DNA of 6,650 nt, from positions 1 to 6,650 of the forward strand of contig CACZRQ010000310.1 in assembly GCA_902783615.1 (NCBI GenBank), in the 5' to 3' direction. Shown piece after piece: positions 5,423 through 6,650 of this stretch (positions are counted from its first letter, which is position 1; each line of letters begins with the position of its first letter). The DNA comes from an uncultured Bacteroidales bacterium (GTDB lineage: Bacteria > Bacteroidota > Bacteroidia > Bacteroidales > Bacteroidaceae). Under the pieces are notes generated by a model. It was not told the DNA's origin. It did not search any database and saw only the letters and a program-made list of their open reading frames with translations. The position numbers and the translations under genes are program-made.

Positions 5423-5458
5423 ACCAAATTCTCGGTTGAACATACCAATTTTACGGAT
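5423..5458. promoter_or_regulatory. Candidate AraC-type operator: 15-bp direct repeat, 21-bp period
   Basis: ACCAAATTCTCGGTT (5423-5437) and ACCAATTTTACGGAT (5444-5458) agree at 11 of 15 positions without gaps, consensus ACCAAnTTnnCGGnT, and their starts are exactly 21 bp apart. AraC-family dimers characteristically bind two direct half-sites about two helical turns apart. The proximal copy begins 24 bases beyond the operon -7 element, adjoining or overlapping where the missing -33 would be, as in class II activation. The neighbouring AraC gene at 5564 is the obvious candidate to bind it. The repeat is seen directly; its function is inferred. Confidence 0.55.
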
Positions 5459-5480
5459 TTTGATTACCTTTTGACTAAGA

Positions 5481-5493
5481 TAGGCTGCGCCTA
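5481..5493. repeat. Short inverted repeat TAGGC-TGC-GCCTA
   Basis: Five-base arms TAGGC and GCCTA flank TGC in the divergent regulatory region, about 25 bp upstream of the -33 element of the AraC gene. It is GC-rich in an AT-rich region. It could be a small operator for the regulator's own promoter or chance. Arms this short carry little weight. Confidence 0.35.
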
Positions 5494-5517
5494 AACATAA
5501 AAAATAAACAAGTTTAT

Positions 5518-5548
5518 TTTGTTCTGTCTTCGGCTTGCACTATCTTTG
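5518..5548 (+). promoter_or_regulatory. Bacteroidetes promoter of the AraC-family gene
   Basis: TTTG at 5518-5521 and TATCTTTG at 5541-5548 match the -33 and -7 (TAnnTTTG) consensus elements with 19 bases between them, the canonical spacing. Transcription should begin around 5552-5557, so the leader before the ATG at 5564 would be only about 7-12 nt. This excludes the in-frame ATG at 5519, which lies inside the promoter, and supports the 5564 start. Confidence 0.75.
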
Positions 5549-5563
5549 CCTAAAAAACAAGCT

Positions 5564-6478
5564 ATGAGCACCATCCGTCATATTAAAAATGTAGAGGATT
5601 ACACCTCATACGTAGGCAGTCCTTTGCAACATCCGCTCGTCAGTGTAGTATGCTTTGATGAATTGGGAGAGGTACGCCACAGCTTTAACAACTATGAAGT
5701 CTATGGCTTCTTTCTACACGACGATGAAGAGGTGATGCTCACCAGGGGCATAGCGCAATATCACTATACTCGTAACTCGTTGATATGTATAGCTCCTGGA
5801 AATGTGGGAGGCAAGGCTGATGACGGTACCACCATCCATCTTACCGGCTGGGCATTGCTGTTCCACCCTACCCTGTTGGCTGGTACCCATTTGGAAAAGA
5901 CAATTAACGGCTACGGCATCTATGCCTATCAAAGCAATGAGGCGTTGGCCATTGACCCATACGAACGGAACATCATGGCAAGTATCATGCGCAGCATACG
6001 CTATGAGCTGGATAACTTCAAAGGCAAACAAACCTTAGACATTGTCGTTTCCTACATCGGTCTGCTGTTGAACTATTGCCAGCAAGCTTTCAACCGCCTG
6101 CATAATACCAGTCCTAACGAACAGACCAACGACCAGTTGTCAAATCTTTTCTCCATCTTAAAAAAGTACTATGATGACGAACTGCAACACAAACAGGGTT
6201 TGCCCAGCGTGAGCTTCTGTGCTGATCAGATGTGTATCACCCCCAACTACTTGGGCGATATCATCAAACATGCCACTGGTAGCACAGCCATTGCCTATAT
6301 CCAACGCTTCATCATAGCCAAAGCTAAGAACATGCTGATAAATGGCATGTCGGCTTCAGAAACCGCCTATGAATTGGGATTCGACTATCCGCATCACCTA
6401 AGCCGTATGTTTAAGAAAGTGACTGGCATCTCACCTACCGAATACCTGGAAAACATCAAGGGAGGCCACAAAACCTGA
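5564..6478 (+). CDS. AraC-family transcriptional regulator
   Basis: From the ATG at 5564 the product is 304 residues. Residues 210-298 are the AraC/XylS DNA-binding domain. The first helix-turn-helix is at about 214-236 (ending TPNYLGDIIK) and the second at about 262-284 (SASETAYELGFDYPHHLSRMFKK). The family signature tail GISPTEYL follows. Residues 1-180 form an N-terminal sensor region with beta-rich, cupin-like character (for example NSLICIAPGNVGG at 71-83), then a helical segment at 132-180 that could mediate dimerisation. Cysteines at 30, 75, 172, 219 and 224 could permit redox sensing, but nothing shows this. It is transcribed divergently from the seven-ORF operon with a 206-bp shared region that contains a 21-bp-spaced direct repeat, so it most likely activates that operon. 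The ligand is unknown. The family assignment is certain; the target is inferred from position. Confidence 0.93.
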   Translation: MSTIRHIKNVEDYTSYVGSPLQHPLVSVVCFDELGEVRHSFNNYEVYGFFLHDDEEVMLTRGIAQYHYTRNSLICIAPGNVGGKADDGTTIHLTGWALLFHPTLLAGTHLEKTINGYGIYAYQSNEALAIDPYERNIMASIMRSIRYELDNFKGKQTLDIVVSYIGLLLNYCQQAFNRLHNTSPNEQTNDQLSNLFSILKKYYDDELQHKQGLPSVSFCADQMCITPNYLGDIIKHATGSTAIAYIQRFIIAKAKNMLINGMSASETAYELGFDYPHHLSRMFKKVTGISPTEYLENIKGGHKT

Positions 6479-6650
6479 TCTCTGTATCAACGGTTTAGAT
6501 TTGCCTGTCTGCGAGAGCAGCACAACAGCCAGCAACGTACCCACGGCAAGGGCTACCATCGGATTGCCGAAGAGAACAATGCCACTCTTATGGCAGTATT
6601 TATGAAAGAGGTCTATGAGGAAGAGATATCTGCCGATACCATTTCGAGAC
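6479..6650 (-). pseudogene. Truncated membrane protein gene, possibly GntP-type permease
   Basis: A minus-strand frame enters from the right edge and stays open to a TGA at 6433-6431, about 48 bases inside the 3' end of the convergent AraC gene. The part outside that gene reads RYLFLIDLFHK, a Lys/His-rich turn, then a transmembrane segment with GNPMVALAVGTLLAVVLL and a polar SQTGKSKPL end. This resembles the mid-protein helix of gluconate permease (GntP) family members, which have a G-[DNS]-P-x-x-A motif followed by the helix. In those proteins a further 150 or so residues would follow, but here the frame ends at once in sequence antisense to the AraC gene. A truncated 3' end is therefore likely. 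The opposite strand is also open here but gives charged sequence with no evident start. Family assignment is tentative. Confidence 0.4.

Noticed and set aside
5519..5563. An upstream ATG giving the AraC regulator 15 extra residues.
   Set aside because: That ATG lies within a consensus promoter (5518-5548), and the extra residues do not resemble the family N-terminus.
481..6285. A 13-base match, CCACTGGTAGCAC, at 481-493 and 6273-6285.
   Set aside because: Both copies lie in coding sequence and encode Thr-Gly-Ser-Thr in unrelated proteins. No flanking similarity extends the match, so it is probably chance rather than a recombination site.
6479..6650. A plus-strand open frame continuing after the AraC stop to the window edge.
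   Set aside because: It lacks a convincing start and ribosome site near the AraC end, and its translation is charged and unlike a known family. The minus strand of the same bases gives a coherent transmembrane segment.

Overview
The window looks like chromosomal DNA from a Bacteroidales bacterium (Bacteroides, Prevotella or Segatella type). Three things support this. Good matches to the Bacteroidetes promoter (-7 TAnnTTTG, -33 TTTG/TTG) precede three transcription units. The exported proteins have short lysine-rich signal peptides ending in Ala-Gln, typical of this phylum. The broken gene at the left edge resembles a Bacteroidetes GH35 beta-galactosidase. No rRNA, tRNA, CRISPR array, integrase or transposase is visible.

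Layout. Bases 1-278 are non-coding and repeat-rich: a perfect 24-bp-arm AT-only-like palindrome, a pyrimidine-rich TCCA tract and an 8-bp tandem repeat. Bases 279-646 hold a complete small transcription unit (promoter, signal peptide, terminator) whose gene appears to be a GH35 beta-galactosidase with its middle removed. Bases 664-5357 are one tightly packed minus-strand operon, read right to left: exported ABM-fold monooxygenase, cytoplasmic aldo/keto reductase, exported cupin-CMD-CMD fusion, a 32-codon mini-ORF that may be a collapsed Tat-leader gene, flavin reductase-like protein, exported ACMSD-type amidohydrolase, and an ABM-fold lipoprotein. Spacings are 10, 17, 6, 19 and 2 nt, then a 1-nt TAATG overlap. 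Bases 5358-5563 are a divergent regulatory region. Bases 5564-6478 encode an AraC-family regulator on the plus strand. Bases 6479-6650 hold the truncated end of a membrane protein gene on the minus strand, possibly GntP-like.

How the parts may work together (inference). The operon combines families usually found in quinone or aromatic-compound metabolism: two YgiN/ABM-like proteins, carboxymuconolactone decarboxylase domains, a cupin, an ACMSD-like metal-dependent hydrolase/decarboxylase, a flavin reductase and an aldo/keto reductase. Four of the six full-length products carry export signals and two do not, so the set straddles the inner membrane. The divergent AraC gene and a 21-bp-spaced direct repeat just upstream of the operon's -7 element suggest induction by a small molecule, perhaps a quinone, reactive carbonyl or plant phenolic. 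No substrate can be read from the sequence.

A second theme is gene decay at the edges and in one internal slot: the GH35 gene, the 32-codon ORF and the permease fragment all look like deletion products beside an intact operon.
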